From NCBI RefSeq assembly GCF_015163075.1, contig NZ_JADDXU010000031.1, forward strand, positions 25,466-89,465: a stretch of 64,000 nucleotides of DNA. Direction: 5' to 3'. The notes under the pieces were generated by a model. It had not been told where the DNA came from. It was given only the letters and a program-made list of their open reading frames with translations, and searched no databases. The DNA comes from Streptomyces justiciae (GTDB lineage: Bacteria; Actinomycetota; Actinomycetes; Streptomycetales; Streptomycetaceae). Positions 46,520 through 54,314 of this stretch are shown here, piece by piece. How positions within the stretch are numbered: position 1 is the stretch's first letter; the number at the start of each line of letters is the position of its first letter. The translations under genes were made by a program, and so were the position numbers.

Positions 46520-47050
46520 TTACTCGGCACCGCCCTGCTCGTCCTGCTTGGCACGAAGCGCGTCCACGGTGCGGACGAGCTTCGCCGGAAGCGCCTGGAA
46601 GACCTGAGCAGCCTGCGTCTGCTTGCCCTTCATGGCGCCCGCCAGCTTGGCGAGCAGAACCTCGCGGGACTCGAGGTCCGCAAGCTTCTTGATCTCGTCG
46701 GCGGACAGCGCCTTGCCGTCAAGGACACCGCCCTTGATGACGAGGTTCGGGTTGTCCTTGGCGAAGTCACGAAGACCCTTCGCCGACGTCACCGGGTCAC
46801 CGGTGATGAAGGCGACCGCCGTCGGACCGTTGAACAGGTCGTCGAGCGTGTCGATCCCGGCCTCGTTGGCCGCAATCTTGGTCAGCGTGTTCTTCACCAC
46901 GGCGTACTGGGCGTCGTCACCGAGCGAACGACGCAGCGTCTTGAGCTGCGCCACGGTGAGACCCCGGTACTCGGTCAGCACAGCGGCGTTCGAGCTGCGG
47001 AACTGGTCCGCGAGCTCGGCTACCGCGGCAGCCTTGTCGGGCCTTGCCAT
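46520..47050 (-). CDS. rplJ: 50S ribosomal protein L10
   Basis: L10 anchors the L7/L12 stalk to 23S rRNA. The 176-residue product starts MARPDKAAAVAELADQFRSS and has YRGLTVAQLKTLRRSLGDDA and the C-terminal helix that binds L7/L12. Expression is probably autoregulated through the leader at 47051-47275, where a hairpin followed by a T-rich run is visible. Confidence 0.98.
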   Translation of the reverse strand: MARPDKAAAVAELADQFRSSNAAVLTEYRGLTVAQLKTLRRSLGDDAQYAVVKNTLTKIAANEAGIDTLDDLFNGPTAVAFITGDPVTSAKGLRDFAKDNPNLVIKGGVLDGKALSADEIKKLADLESREVLLAKLAGAMKGKQTQAAQVFQALPAKLVRTVDALRAKQDEQGGAE

Positions 47051-47097
47051 AAGCGTGGCCTCCTTCCGGGTGATGAGGACCGCTCAGAAGGAGCTGC

Positions 47098-47133
47098 GAA
47101 AAACGAAACGCCCCGGCGCAGGCGCACGGGGCG
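47098..47133 (-). terminator. Intrinsic attenuator in the rplJ leader
   Basis: On the minus strand CGCCCCG-TGCGC pairs with GCGC-CGGGGCG, followed at once by GTTTCGTTTTTCG, a classic hairpin plus U-rich tract, rare in this genome. It is 48 bp before rplJ and within the transcript from 47280. It probably belongs to an L10(L7/L12)4-responsive leader; that mechanism is known for other bacteria and is inferred here. Confidence 0.65.
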
Positions 47134-47279
47134 TAGCTCAACCATCTCGGACGAATCCAGAACGGGAGCAACTTCCACAGTCACCTGCGCGGGTCGTCCG
47201 CGGTAATCAGCGGATCCTTCGGCCACCGCGCCCTCTCACGAGGACACGGCAACGACCAGCGGTCTTTGGCTTCTGTAGG

Positions 47280-47309
47280 AGAGTACGTGACCGGATCGCC
47301 GCGAGGCAA
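47280..47309 (-). promoter_or_regulatory. Candidate rplJL promoter
   Basis: TTGCCT is followed 18 nt later by TACTCT on the minus strand. Transcription would start near 47273, giving a leader of about 220 nt with an attenuator. It lies just after the stop of the lipoprotein gene at 47327. Confidence 0.5.
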
Positions 47310-47326
47310 ATCCGGTCGTACGGTGC

Positions 47327-48187
47327 TCAGCCGCTCTGGGCTTCCTTCATCATCTCGGCGAGGTCGACGGTGTCCTTGGCGGGCGGCGCCGTGACCGTGA
47401 CCGGCTTGTTGATGTCGAGGAAGGTGATGGTCAGGTCCAGCGTGCCCTTGTCGGCGGGGCCCTTCATGCGGAACTGCTTGGTGTGGTCGTCACCGTCGAT
47501 CCACATGTCCATCGTGAGCTTGTCGACGCCCATCTTCTCGTACTGCTCGACGCTCTTCTCGCGCTTCTCGCGGGTCGCCTTGTCCTCGTCCTTGAAGGAG
47601 TCGCGGAGCGCGTCGAGGGTGAGGGTGCCCGTGTAGTGGGTGGTCTCGACCCCGTCGACCTTCTCGGTGCCGACCTTCTTCACGTCCTTGGCACCGGTCA
47701 TGAAGGTGGACTCGGCGGCCGGGTTCTGCTCGGCCTGTCCGGCGCCGGCGGCGCCCCCGCCGAGCTGCTCGTCGCTCAGCGCGGACATGTCGAACTTCAT
47801 CCAGGTCTTGCCGTCCATCTCCTTGGCCATCTCGGGGTTGCCCCCGATGTACATGGCCTTGTCGACGAGCCGGATCTCCGCGGAGCCGTCCTTGCCCTGG
47901 TCCAGCGCCGTCATCTTCATGCTCATGGCGATGCTGGGCTTGATCCGCATCGAGGCCTCGGCCTTGATGCGCCCCTGCTCCGGGTACTCACCCGTCATCC
48001 GGTAGCGCAAGGACGAGATGTCGTCCGAGTTCTTCGCCGCCTTGGCCACCGCGGCGGCCGGCGTCATCTTGGGCGACTCCTCGGACTCCCCCTTGGAACA
48101 GCTCACCGCACCGGCGGCGAGGGCCACGGCGGCGAGCCCCACGCCGACCGTCCGAGAGCGCGCGGAACGTCGTACCGAAAACCCCAT
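47327..48187 (-). CDS. Lipoprotein, LolA/LppX-like fold, paralogue A
   Basis: The 286-residue protein starts at ATG 48187 after a GGGGGG at -5. Residues 1-30 form a twin-arginine-like or Sec signal peptide ending in a lipobox-like VSCSKGESEE (Cys at about 31). The mature part has VAKAAKNSDDISSLRYRMTG and a C-terminal domain with TFLDINKPVTVTAPPAKDTV. This layout resembles cell-surface lipoproteins of the LolA/LppX type that bind lipids, but function is unknown. It has a paralogue immediately upstream, 114 bp away. Confidence 0.8.
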   Translation of the reverse strand: MGFSVRRSARSRTVGVGLAAVALAAGAVSCSKGESEESPKMTPAAAVAKAAKNSDDISSLRYRMTGEYPEQGRIKAEASMRIKPSIAMSMKMTALDQGKDGSAEIRLVDKAMYIGGNPEMAKEMDGKTWMKFDMSALSDEQLGGGAAGAGQAEQNPAAESTFMTGAKDVKKVGTEKVDGVETTHYTGTLTLDALRDSFKDEDKATREKREKSVEQYEKMGVDKLTMDMWIDGDDHTKQFRMKGPADKGTLDLTITFLDINKPVTVTAPPAKDTVDLAEMMKEAQSG

Positions 48188-48301
48188 CGATTCCCCCCAA
48201 GGAACACAAGGAACACGACCACACGGAACACATGGTCGATTCACAGCAGGACCGTGAGCCTAACCGATGGGGTGTAAGCGGTCTCATGAATTCCGTGTGG
48301 C

Positions 48302-49225
48302 TCAGGAGGTGGTGCCGGCGACGCTGCCGCCCTGCTTCTCCAGGAGCTTCTTGAAGTCCTCGGTGTCGCTCGCCGGGGGCTTCTCGGCGGAGACCTGCAC
48401 GCCGTAGTCGCTGTAGTAGGCGGTCTGCGTCAGCGCTCCGGTGGCCATCTGGCCCTTCTCCACCTTCTTGACCAGGAGGTCCTGGTCGTCGACCCAGATG
48501 TCGACGGTCTCGGTGGTGACCCCGGCCTGTTCGAGCTGCTTCTTCAGGTCGGCGAGCTGGCTCTCGCTGAGGCTGGAGTTCTTGCCGGCGAGGTCGGCGA
48601 CGTCGACGGTGCCCGAGTAGTGCGTGGTGTCCTTGCCGCGGACCTTCTCCTCGCCGACCTTCTTCACGTCCCCGGAGGCCAGCAGGAGCTTCACCGACTG
48701 GTTGGGGGTGGCGTTCTGCATCTGGTCCTTGAGGTACGCGCCGGAGCCGCCCGCGAGGTCCGCGAGGTCGTCGTAGTCGTACCTGATCCAGTGCTTGCCG
48801 CCGGCCTGCTCGGCGAACGCGTCGCCCATCTTCGCGTAGTAGGCGTCGGGGAGGTACCGGGCCTCCATCTTGGTGGTGCCCAGCTGGCGCATGGTGTCGG
48901 TGAGCGTGCCGCCGGTGTACTCGATGGTGACGGTGCCGGAGATCCCGTCGGCCCAGCCGAGGGCGCCGTCGGCGGTCATGGACATCATCGAGCCCATGAC
49001 GGTCGTGGACTCGACCTTGGCGGAGTCGGCGGCGTCGGTGGACTTCTCGGCGGAGCGCAGCGCGGCTATCGGGCTGACCTTGGTGACGCCCTTGCCGGTC
49101 CCCGAGGCCTGGTCGTCCTTGTCGGAGCCCCCCGAGCCCCCGTCCGACGAACAGGCCGCCAGGCCCGTCAGCGCGGTCGTCACGGCGATCGCGAGAGCCA
49201 TCCGGCGCACACTCGTGCTCTTCAT
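48302..49225 (-). CDS. Lipoprotein, LolA/LppX-like fold, paralogue B
   Basis: The 307-residue protein starts at ATG 49225 (MKSTSVRRMALAIAVTTALT) and has a lipobox LAAC, with a Gly/Ser-rich linker after the cysteine. The mature sequence aligns by eye with paralogue A: ALRSAEKSTDAADSAKVEST, VKKVGEEKVRGKDTTHYSGT, and an ending that uses PPASDTEDFKKLLEKQGG. Two similar lipoproteins in tandem between rplA and rplJ is the arrangement also recalled for S. coelicolor. A substrate is not known. Confidence 0.8.
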   Translation of the reverse strand: MKSTSVRRMALAIAVTTALTGLAACSSDGGSGGSDKDDQASGTGKGVTKVSPIAALRSAEKSTDAADSAKVESTTVMGSMMSMTADGALGWADGISGTVTIEYTGGTLTDTMRQLGTTKMEARYLPDAYYAKMGDAFAEQAGGKHWIRYDYDDLADLAGGSGAYLKDQMQNATPNQSVKLLLASGDVKKVGEEKVRGKDTTHYSGTVDVADLAGKNSSLSESQLADLKKQLEQAGVTTETVDIWVDDQDLLVKKVEKGQMATGALTQTAYYSDYGVQVSAEKPPASDTEDFKKLLEKQGGSVAGTTS

Positions 49226-49298
49226 TCGTCCCACCCCTATGCGATTCCTGTCCCGCACGTTAGCGCGGGGCACTGACACACGTACCCGGAAATGGGAC

Positions 49299-49329
49299 GG
49301 GCCCCGCACCTCGAAAGGTTGCGGGGCCC
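49299..49329 (-). terminator. Terminator after rplA
   Basis: GGGCCCCGCA and TGCGGGGCCC form a perfect 10-bp stem with inner CC/GG pairs around TCGAAA. It lies 27 bp after the rplA stop codon and ends the rplK-rplA unit. Confidence 0.85.
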
Positions 49330-49355
49330 TGACCTGACTTCGGTGAGCTTCAGGC

Positions 49356-50081
49356 TCAGACCGCGGCCGGGTCCTCCTCGACGAGGAGGTTGCGGGTGCG
49401 GTTCGGGTCGACCGGAATGCCGGGGCCGATCGTGGTGCTGATCGCGGCCTTCTTGATGTAGCGACCCTTGGCGGCGGACGGCTTCAGACGGAGGATCTCC
49501 TCCAGCGCGGCGCCGTAGTTCTCCACCAGCTTGTCGTCCTCGAAGGACGTCTTGCCGATGATGAAGTGCAGGTTCGAGTGCTTGTCGACGCGGAACTCGA
49601 TCTTGCCGCCCTTGATGTCGTTGACAGCCTTGGCGACGTCCGGGGTCACGGTGCCGGTCTTGGGGTTCGGCATGAGACCACGGGGGCCGAGGACGCGGCC
49701 GAGACGGCCGACCTTGCCCATGAGGTCCGGGGTGGCGACGACGGCGTCGAAGTCCAGGCGGCCCTTCGAAACCTCGTCGATGAGCTCGTCGGCGCCGACG
49801 ATGTCGGCGCCCGCGGCACGCGCGGCCTCGGCACGGTCGCCGGTCGCGAAGACCAGGACCCGGGCGGTCTTACCGGTGCCGTGCGGAAGGTTCACGGTGC
49901 CACGGACCATCTGGTCGGCCTTGCGCGGGTCGACACCCAGACGGAAGGCGACCTCGACGGTGCCGTCGAACTTGGTCGTGGAGGTCTCCTTGGCGAGACG
50001 GACGGCCTCGAGCGGGGCGTAGAGCTTGTCCCGGTCGACCTTGGCGTCCGCAGCGCGGAGAGACTTGCTGCGCTTGCTCAC
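49356..50081 (-). CDS. rplA: 50S ribosomal protein L1
   Basis: L1 forms the mobile stalk at the E site. The 241-residue product starts MSKRSKSLRAADAKVDRDKL and has the signature PRGLMPNPKTGTVTPDVAKA and DGTVEVAFRLGVDPRKADQM. It is 81 bp after rplK, followed by a strong hairpin. Confidence 0.98.
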   Translation of the reverse strand: MSKRSKSLRAADAKVDRDKLYAPLEAVRLAKETSTTKFDGTVEVAFRLGVDPRKADQMVRGTVNLPHGTGKTARVLVFATGDRAEAARAAGADIVGADELIDEVSKGRLDFDAVVATPDLMGKVGRLGRVLGPRGLMPNPKTGTVTPDVAKAVNDIKGGKIEFRVDKHSNLHFIIGKTSFEDDKLVENYGAALEEILRLKPSAAKGRYIKKAAISTTIGPGIPVDPNRTRNLLVEEDPAAV

Positions 50082-50162
50082 TGCTTCTCCTGGTGAGTCT
50101 TAGGAGTCGTGGTCCGGGCCGAGCAGGCCCCGCCACTTCTGCTGATGTACGGGTGTTGGGGC

Positions 50163-50597
50163 TCAGCCCTCGACGACGACGCCCATGGAACGCGCGGTAC
50201 CGGCGATGATCTTCGCGGCGGCGTCCAGGTCGTTGGCGTTGAGGTCGGGGAGCTTGGTCGTGGCGATCTCGCGGACCTGCGCCTCGGTGATCTTGGCGAC
50301 CTTGGTCTTGTGCGGCTCGCCGGAGCCCTTCTCGATACCCGCGGCCTTGAGGATCATCTTCGCGGCCGGCGGCGTCTTGGTGATGAAGGTGAAGGAGCGG
50401 TCCTCGTAGACCGTGATCTCCACCGGGATCACCCAGCCACGCTGCGACTCGGTCGCGGCGTTGTAGGCCTTGCAGAACTCCATGATGTTGACGCCGTGCT
50501 GACCCAGCGCGGGGCCGACCGGCGGAGCCGGGTTGGCCGCACCGGCCTGGATCTGGAGCTTGATGAGCCCCGTGACCTTCTTCTTCTTGGGAGGCAT
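50163..50597 (-). CDS. rplK: 50S ribosomal protein L11
   Basis: L11 lies at the GTPase-associated centre and mediates RelA activation and thiostrepton binding. The 144-residue product starts MPPKKKKVTGLIKLQIQAGA and has NPAPPVGPALGQHGVNIMEF, the proline-rich thiostrepton-contact region, intact. It is downstream of the small membrane-protein gene and coupled with rplA. Confidence 0.98.
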   Translation of the reverse strand: MPPKKKKVTGLIKLQIQAGAANPAPPVGPALGQHGVNIMEFCKAYNAATESQRGWVIPVEITVYEDRSFTFITKTPPAAKMILKAAGIEKGSGEPHKTKVAKITEAQVREIATTKLPDLNANDLDAAAKIIAGTARSMGVVVEG

Positions 50598-50716
50598 GCT
50601 CTCTCCGGGTCCTTACTGAGAGTTGGTTACCACCTGCGTCATTCGGATGAATCATCAGGCAGATGGCATACCGCACCACGATAGCCGCTCTTCCCTCAGG
50701 ACATGAAATCGGCAGC

Positions 50717-51244
50717 TCAGGACGGCGGCGGAGGCGGTGTCGGCGACGACCACGGGGCGAAGGGCGGCCGTCCCCGCAGCACGGAGACCAGGGTGCCGAC
50801 GCAGAGGATCAGCAGGACCAGGACGGGCAGGGAGAGCGCGGCGGTGATGGCGCCCACATAGCCGTACCCGTCCTCCTCGGCCGCCCTCGTCGGGTCGGAG
50901 GGCAGGTACCGGACGATGATCGGTTTGCCGTCCCGCGAGACCTTGTTCTCCCGGGTCTGGGTGAGCGCCGGCAGATCCGCCTCGATCCGTTTGCCGTCGA
51001 GGTCGAACTCGACCCAGCAGCGGTGGCTCCAGCAGTTGCTCTGACCGTCGGAGTGGAAGGTGCCGACCGCGCGGACGCCGCCCTGCACCTCGGCCACGCG
51101 CTGCCACTGGGTGACGCTCACATAGGCCGGCGCGACGGCGAAGAGGGCCGCCAGTGCCAGGAAGACGAGGGGCCAGCGGAAACGGCGAAGGCGCCCCTGG
51201 CCGGAATCCACCGGCGGGGCGCCCTCACTGCGTATGTCGGCCAA
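50717..51244 (-). CDS. DUF3592-like small membrane protein
   Basis: The 175-residue protein has an N-terminal membrane helix (WPLVFLALAALFAVAPAYVS), an external segment with two cysteines in NCWSHRCWVEFDLDGKRIEA, and RDGKPIIVRYLPSDPTRAAE. A second helix follows (AITAALSLPVLVLLILCVGT). This resembles DUF3592 proteins. The start is uncertain: TTG 51244 has CAGG at -10, and GTG 51211 has GAGGG at -10. It is inserted between nusG and rplK, which are usually adjacent. Confidence 0.7.
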   Translation of the reverse strand: MADIRSEGAPPVDSGQGRLRRFRWPLVFLALAALFAVAPAYVSVTQWQRVAEVQGGVRAVGTFHSDGQSNCWSHRCWVEFDLDGKRIEADLPALTQTRENKVSRDGKPIIVRYLPSDPTRAAEEDGYGYVGAITAALSLPVLVLLILCVGTLVSVLRGRPPFAPWSSPTPPPPPS

Positions 51245-51258
51245 CGACGGGCCTGACT

Positions 51259-52119
51259 TCAGTTCTTCTGGATCTGGTCGAAGGACAGCTCGACCGGGGT
51301 CTCGCGGCCGAAGATCTCGACGAGGCCCTTGACCTTCTTCGAGTCGGCGTTGATCTCGTTGATCGTGGCCTGCAGCGTGGCGAACGGGCCGTCGGTGACG
51401 GTGACCGAGTCGCCGACCTCGAAGTCCAGCACCTGGACCTCGACCTTGCGCTGCGGAGCGGGCTTGCCCTCGGCCTCGGCGGCCTCGCGGGCGGCCTTCT
51501 CCTCGGCCTCCGGGGCGAGCATCTTCACGATCTCGTCCAGGGTCAGCGGGTACGGGTCGTAGGCGTTGCCCACGAAGCCGGTGACGCCGGGCGTGTTGCG
51601 GACGACACCCCAGGACTCGTTCGTCAGGTCCATGCGCACCAGGACGTAGCCGGGGAGCTTGTTCTGACGGATCGTCTTGCGGTCGCCGTTCTTGATCTGG
51701 ACGACCTCTTCCTGCGGCACCTCGGCCTGGAAGATGTAGTCCTCGACGTTGAGCGAGACGGCGCGCTGCTCGAGGTTGGTCTTCACGCGGTTCTCGTAAC
51801 CGGCGTAGGTGTGGATGACGTACCACTCGCCGGGGAGGGTGCGCAGTTCTTCGCGCAGGGCGACGACGGGGTCGACCGGCTCGGCCGGCTCCTCCTCGAC
51901 AGCCTCTTCCTCGTCCTCGACGTCCTCGACGTCGCCGCCGGACTCGTCCTCGGCGTCTTCGTCCTCGACGTGGAGGGCGGCTTCCTCGGCGGGGTCGCCC
52001 GCCTCTTCATCGGCAGCCTCGACCTCGTCCAGGTCCTCGTCCGCGCCCTCGACGATGTCGAGCTCGTCTTCCACGGACTCGTCCGGCTCGATGGCGTCGT
52101 TCAGGTTCTGGTCAGACAC
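51259..52119 (-). CDS. nusG: Transcription termination/antitermination protein NusG
   Basis: NusG binds RNA polymerase and links it to Rho or to the ribosome. The 286-residue product starts at GTG 52119; an ATG at 52194 would add residues unlike the family. The first 100 or so residues form an acidic extension (EDEEEAVEEEPAEPVDP) typical of Streptomyces. The NGN domain follows (WYVIHTYAGYENRVKTNLEQ, VLVRMDLTNESWGVVRNTPG) and the KOW domain (GDSVTVTDGPFATLQATINE). It is downstream of secE, with a hairpin between. Confidence 0.98.
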   Translation of the reverse strand: MSDQNLNDAIEPDESVEDELDIVEGADEDLDEVEAADEEAGDPAEEAALHVEDEDAEDESGGDVEDVEDEEEAVEEEPAEPVDPVVALREELRTLPGEWYVIHTYAGYENRVKTNLEQRAVSLNVEDYIFQAEVPQEEVVQIKNGDRKTIRQNKLPGYVLVRMDLTNESWGVVRNTPGVTGFVGNAYDPYPLTLDEIVKMLAPEAEEKAAREAAEAEGKPAPQRKVEVQVLDFEVGDSVTVTDGPFATLQATINEINADSKKVKGLVEIFGRETPVELSFDQIQKN

Positions 52120-52158
52120 GGTGGCTGCTTCTTCCTGGATACATAGGGGTGGAACATG

Positions 52159-52192
52159 CGAAAGGGGCGCCGGTAACCACGGCGCCCTTCGC
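52159..52192 (-). terminator. Hairpin between secE and nusG
   Basis: GGGCGCC and GGCGCCC pair, extended by GCGAA/TTCGC outside, with a loop around GGTAACCAC. It begins 8 bp after the secE stop codon. It may terminate the secE message partially or adjust nusG expression. Confidence 0.6.
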
Positions 52193-52200
52193 AACTTTGC

Positions 52201-52488
52201 TCAGCCGAAGACGTACTTGGCGGCGTGGTCGAGTCCATAGTCAATCACGGTGACCAGGCCGATCATGACGATCACGAAGACGATCACCACGGTCGTGTAG
52301 GTCGTCAGCTGGCTGCGCGTAGGCCAGACGACCTTGCGAAGTTCTGCGACGATCTGCCGGTAGAAGATGGCGAGGCGCTTCAGCGGGCCCTTCTTGGCAC
52401 GCTTGCCGCCCTTGCGGGCCTTCTTCTTCGACTCCGGCGCCTCGTCCTGGGCATCAGGCGTGTCGATGGAGCCCACGGCGTCCGCCAT
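52201..52488 (-). CDS. secE: Protein translocase subunit SecE
   Basis: SecE is the essential clamp of the SecYEG channel. The 95-residue product has a charged Lys-rich N-terminus (KKKARKGGKRAKKGPLKRLA), then the conserved amphipathic helix FYRQIVAELRKVVWPTRSQL and a single membrane helix VVIVFVIVMIGLVTVIDYG. It lies 108 bp downstream of tRNA-Trp and before nusG. Confidence 0.97.
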   Translation of the reverse strand: MADAVGSIDTPDAQDEAPESKKKARKGGKRAKKGPLKRLAIFYRQIVAELRKVVWPTRSQLTTYTTVVIVFVIVMIGLVTVIDYGLDHAAKYVFG

Positions 52489-52596
52489 TCGTCCTCACCT
52501 GTTCCCGGGTCGTGGCCGTGCCGCGCCCGGTCTGAGCCGCACGGCGGTGCATTGCTGTACGTACATGCGCACACATCCTGGCGAAGGTGTGTGTAG

Positions 52597-52669
52597 CAGG
52601 GCCGGAGGGACTTGAACCCCCAACCGCCGGTTTTGGAGACCGGTGCTCTACCAATTGAGCTACGACCCT
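52597..52669 (-). tRNA. tRNA-Trp (anticodon CCA)
   Basis: A 73-nt cloverleaf was read on the minus strand. The acceptor stem pairs AGGGTCG with CGGCCCT (one G-T pair), followed by discriminator G; CCA is not encoded. The anticodon arm CCGGT-CTCCAAA-ACCGG has CCA. The D arm and T arm (GGTTCAAGTC) are intact. It precedes secE-nusG, the usual Streptomyces order, and is probably cotranscribed with them. Confidence 0.95.
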
Positions 52670-52966
52670 TTGTGGTTCCCCCCAAACGTACCGCATCCGC
52701 CCGAGTGCTCGGTGTGCACCGGATGAGCGCGGCCGTTGTGAGGCCAACGAGGTGAGAGTGTACGTGCTCCGGAGCCCAGCGTCGAACAGAAAGGGCCTGT
52801 GGGGACTGCGATGGCCGAAGATCGTCCCGCCCGGGGCCGCACGGCCGCCGAAGATCACCCAGGCCACCGCGCCAATACCCCTGTGAATCCGGACGGTTGT
52901 TCAGTGGTTGTTCAGTCTGTGAAACCCGCGTGCCGGGGGCGTTTCCGGTCTGAAACGATGGGCCCC

Positions 52967-54193
52967 ATGAGCGCTGCAACCTCTCCCACCGAGCGCCGGG
53001 TCTCCGCCCGAGTCGGCGCGATCTCCGAGTCCGCCACCCTCGCCGTGGACGCCAAGGCCAAGGCCCTGAAGGCCGCCGGGCGCCCGGTGATCGGCTTCGG
53101 CGCCGGTGAGCCCGACTTCCCGACCCCGGACTACATCGTCGAGGCCGCCATCGAGGCCTGCAAGAACCCGAAGTACCACCGGTACACGCCGGCCGGCGGG
53201 CTGCCCGAGCTGAAGGCCGCGATCGCCGCGAAGACGCTCCGCGACTCCGGCTACGAGGTCGACGCGAGCCAGGTCCTCGTCACCAACGGCGGCAAGCAGG
53301 CCATCTACGAGGCCTTCGCCGCGATCCTCGACCCGGGCGACGAGGTCATCGTCCCGGCCCCGTACTGGACGACGTACCCGGAGTCGATCCGTCTCGCCGG
53401 CGGTGTCCCGGTGGAGGTCGTCGCTGACGAGACCACCGGCTACCGCGTCTCGGTCGAGCAGCTGGAGGCGGCGCGCACCGAGAACACCAAGGTGCTGCTC
53501 TTCGTCTCCCCCTCCAACCCGACCGGCGCCGTCTACACCCGTGCGCAGATCGAGGAGATCGGCCGCTGGGCCGCCGAGAAGGGCCTGTGGGTCCTGACCG
53601 ACGAGATCTACGAGCACCTGGTCTACGGCGACGCCGAGTTCCACTCCCTCCCGGTGGTCGTGCCCGAGCTGGCCGACAAGACCATCGTCGTCAACGGTGT
53701 GGCGAAGACGTACGCCATGACGGGCTGGCGCGTGGGCTGGGTCATCGGTCCGAAGGACGTGGTCAAGGCCGCGACGAACCTCCAGTCGCACGCCACCTCG
53801 AACGTCTCCAACGTCGCCCAGGTGGCCGCGCTGGCCGCCGTCTCCGGCGACCTGTCGGCCGTCGAGAAGATGAAGGAGGCCTTCGACCGGCGCCGCAAGA
53901 CGATCGTGCGGATGCTCAACGAGATCGACGGCGTCCTGTGCCCCGAGCCCGAGGGCGCGTTCTACGCCTACCCGTCGGTCAAGGCCCTCATCGGCAAGGA
54001 GATCCGCGGCAAGCGTCCGCAGGACACGGTCGAGCTGGCCGCGCTGATCCTGGAGGAGGCCGAGGTCGCGGTCGTCCCGGGTGAGGCCTTCGGTACGCCG
54101 GGCTATCTGCGGCTGTCGTACGCGCTGGGCGACGAGGACCTCGTCGAGGGTGTCTCGCGGATCCAGAAGCTGCTGGCCGAGGCCAGGGACTGA
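52967..54193 (+). CDS. aspC: Pyridoxal-phosphate-dependent aminotransferase, aspartate type
   Basis: This class I aminotransferase probably converts aspartate and 2-oxoglutarate to oxaloacetate and glutamate. The 408-residue product starts MSAATSPTERRVSARVGAIS at ATG 52967; an ATG 9 bp earlier is possible. Signatures are IGFGAGEPDFPTPDYIVEAA, SPSNPTGAVYTRAQ, TDEIYEHLVYGDAEF, and the PLP lysine in VNGVAKTYAMTGWRVGWVIG. A GNRA-free UUCG-capped hairpin ends it. Divergent from tRNA-Trp, with 297 bp between, where I see no other gene. Confidence 0.95.
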   Translation: MSAATSPTERRVSARVGAISESATLAVDAKAKALKAAGRPVIGFGAGEPDFPTPDYIVEAAIEACKNPKYHRYTPAGGLPELKAAIAAKTLRDSGYEVDASQVLVTNGGKQAIYEAFAAILDPGDEVIVPAPYWTTYPESIRLAGGVPVEVVADETTGYRVSVEQLEAARTENTKVLLFVSPSNPTGAVYTRAQIEEIGRWAAEKGLWVLTDEIYEHLVYGDAEFHSLPVVVPELADKTIVVNGVAKTYAMTGWRVGWVIGPKDVVKAATNLQSHATSNVSNVAQVAALAAVSGDLSAVEKMKEAFDRRRKTIVRMLNEIDGVLCPEPEGAFYAYPSVKALIGKEIRGKRPQDTVELAALILEEAEVAVVPGEAFGTPGYLRLSYALGDEDLVEGVSRIQKLLAEARD

Positions 54194-54206
54194 CTTTGTG
54201 CGCCGG

Positions 54207-54236
54207 GCGGGCCGTCTCCTTCGGGAGGCGGCCCGC
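54207..54236 (+). terminator. UUCG-capped terminator after aspC
   Basis: GCGGGCCGTCTCC and GGAGGCGGCCCGC form a 13-bp stem (one T-G) capped by TTCG. It lies 13 bp beyond the aspC stop codon. UUCG tetraloops are very stable. Confidence 0.85.
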
Positions 54237-54314
54237 TTCGTGTTTGCGTGCGAGCAAGACCACGTTCGGGGAAAGCGCTACCGGGACGGCCGGGGCGTAC
54301 GGCAGGATCGGCGA

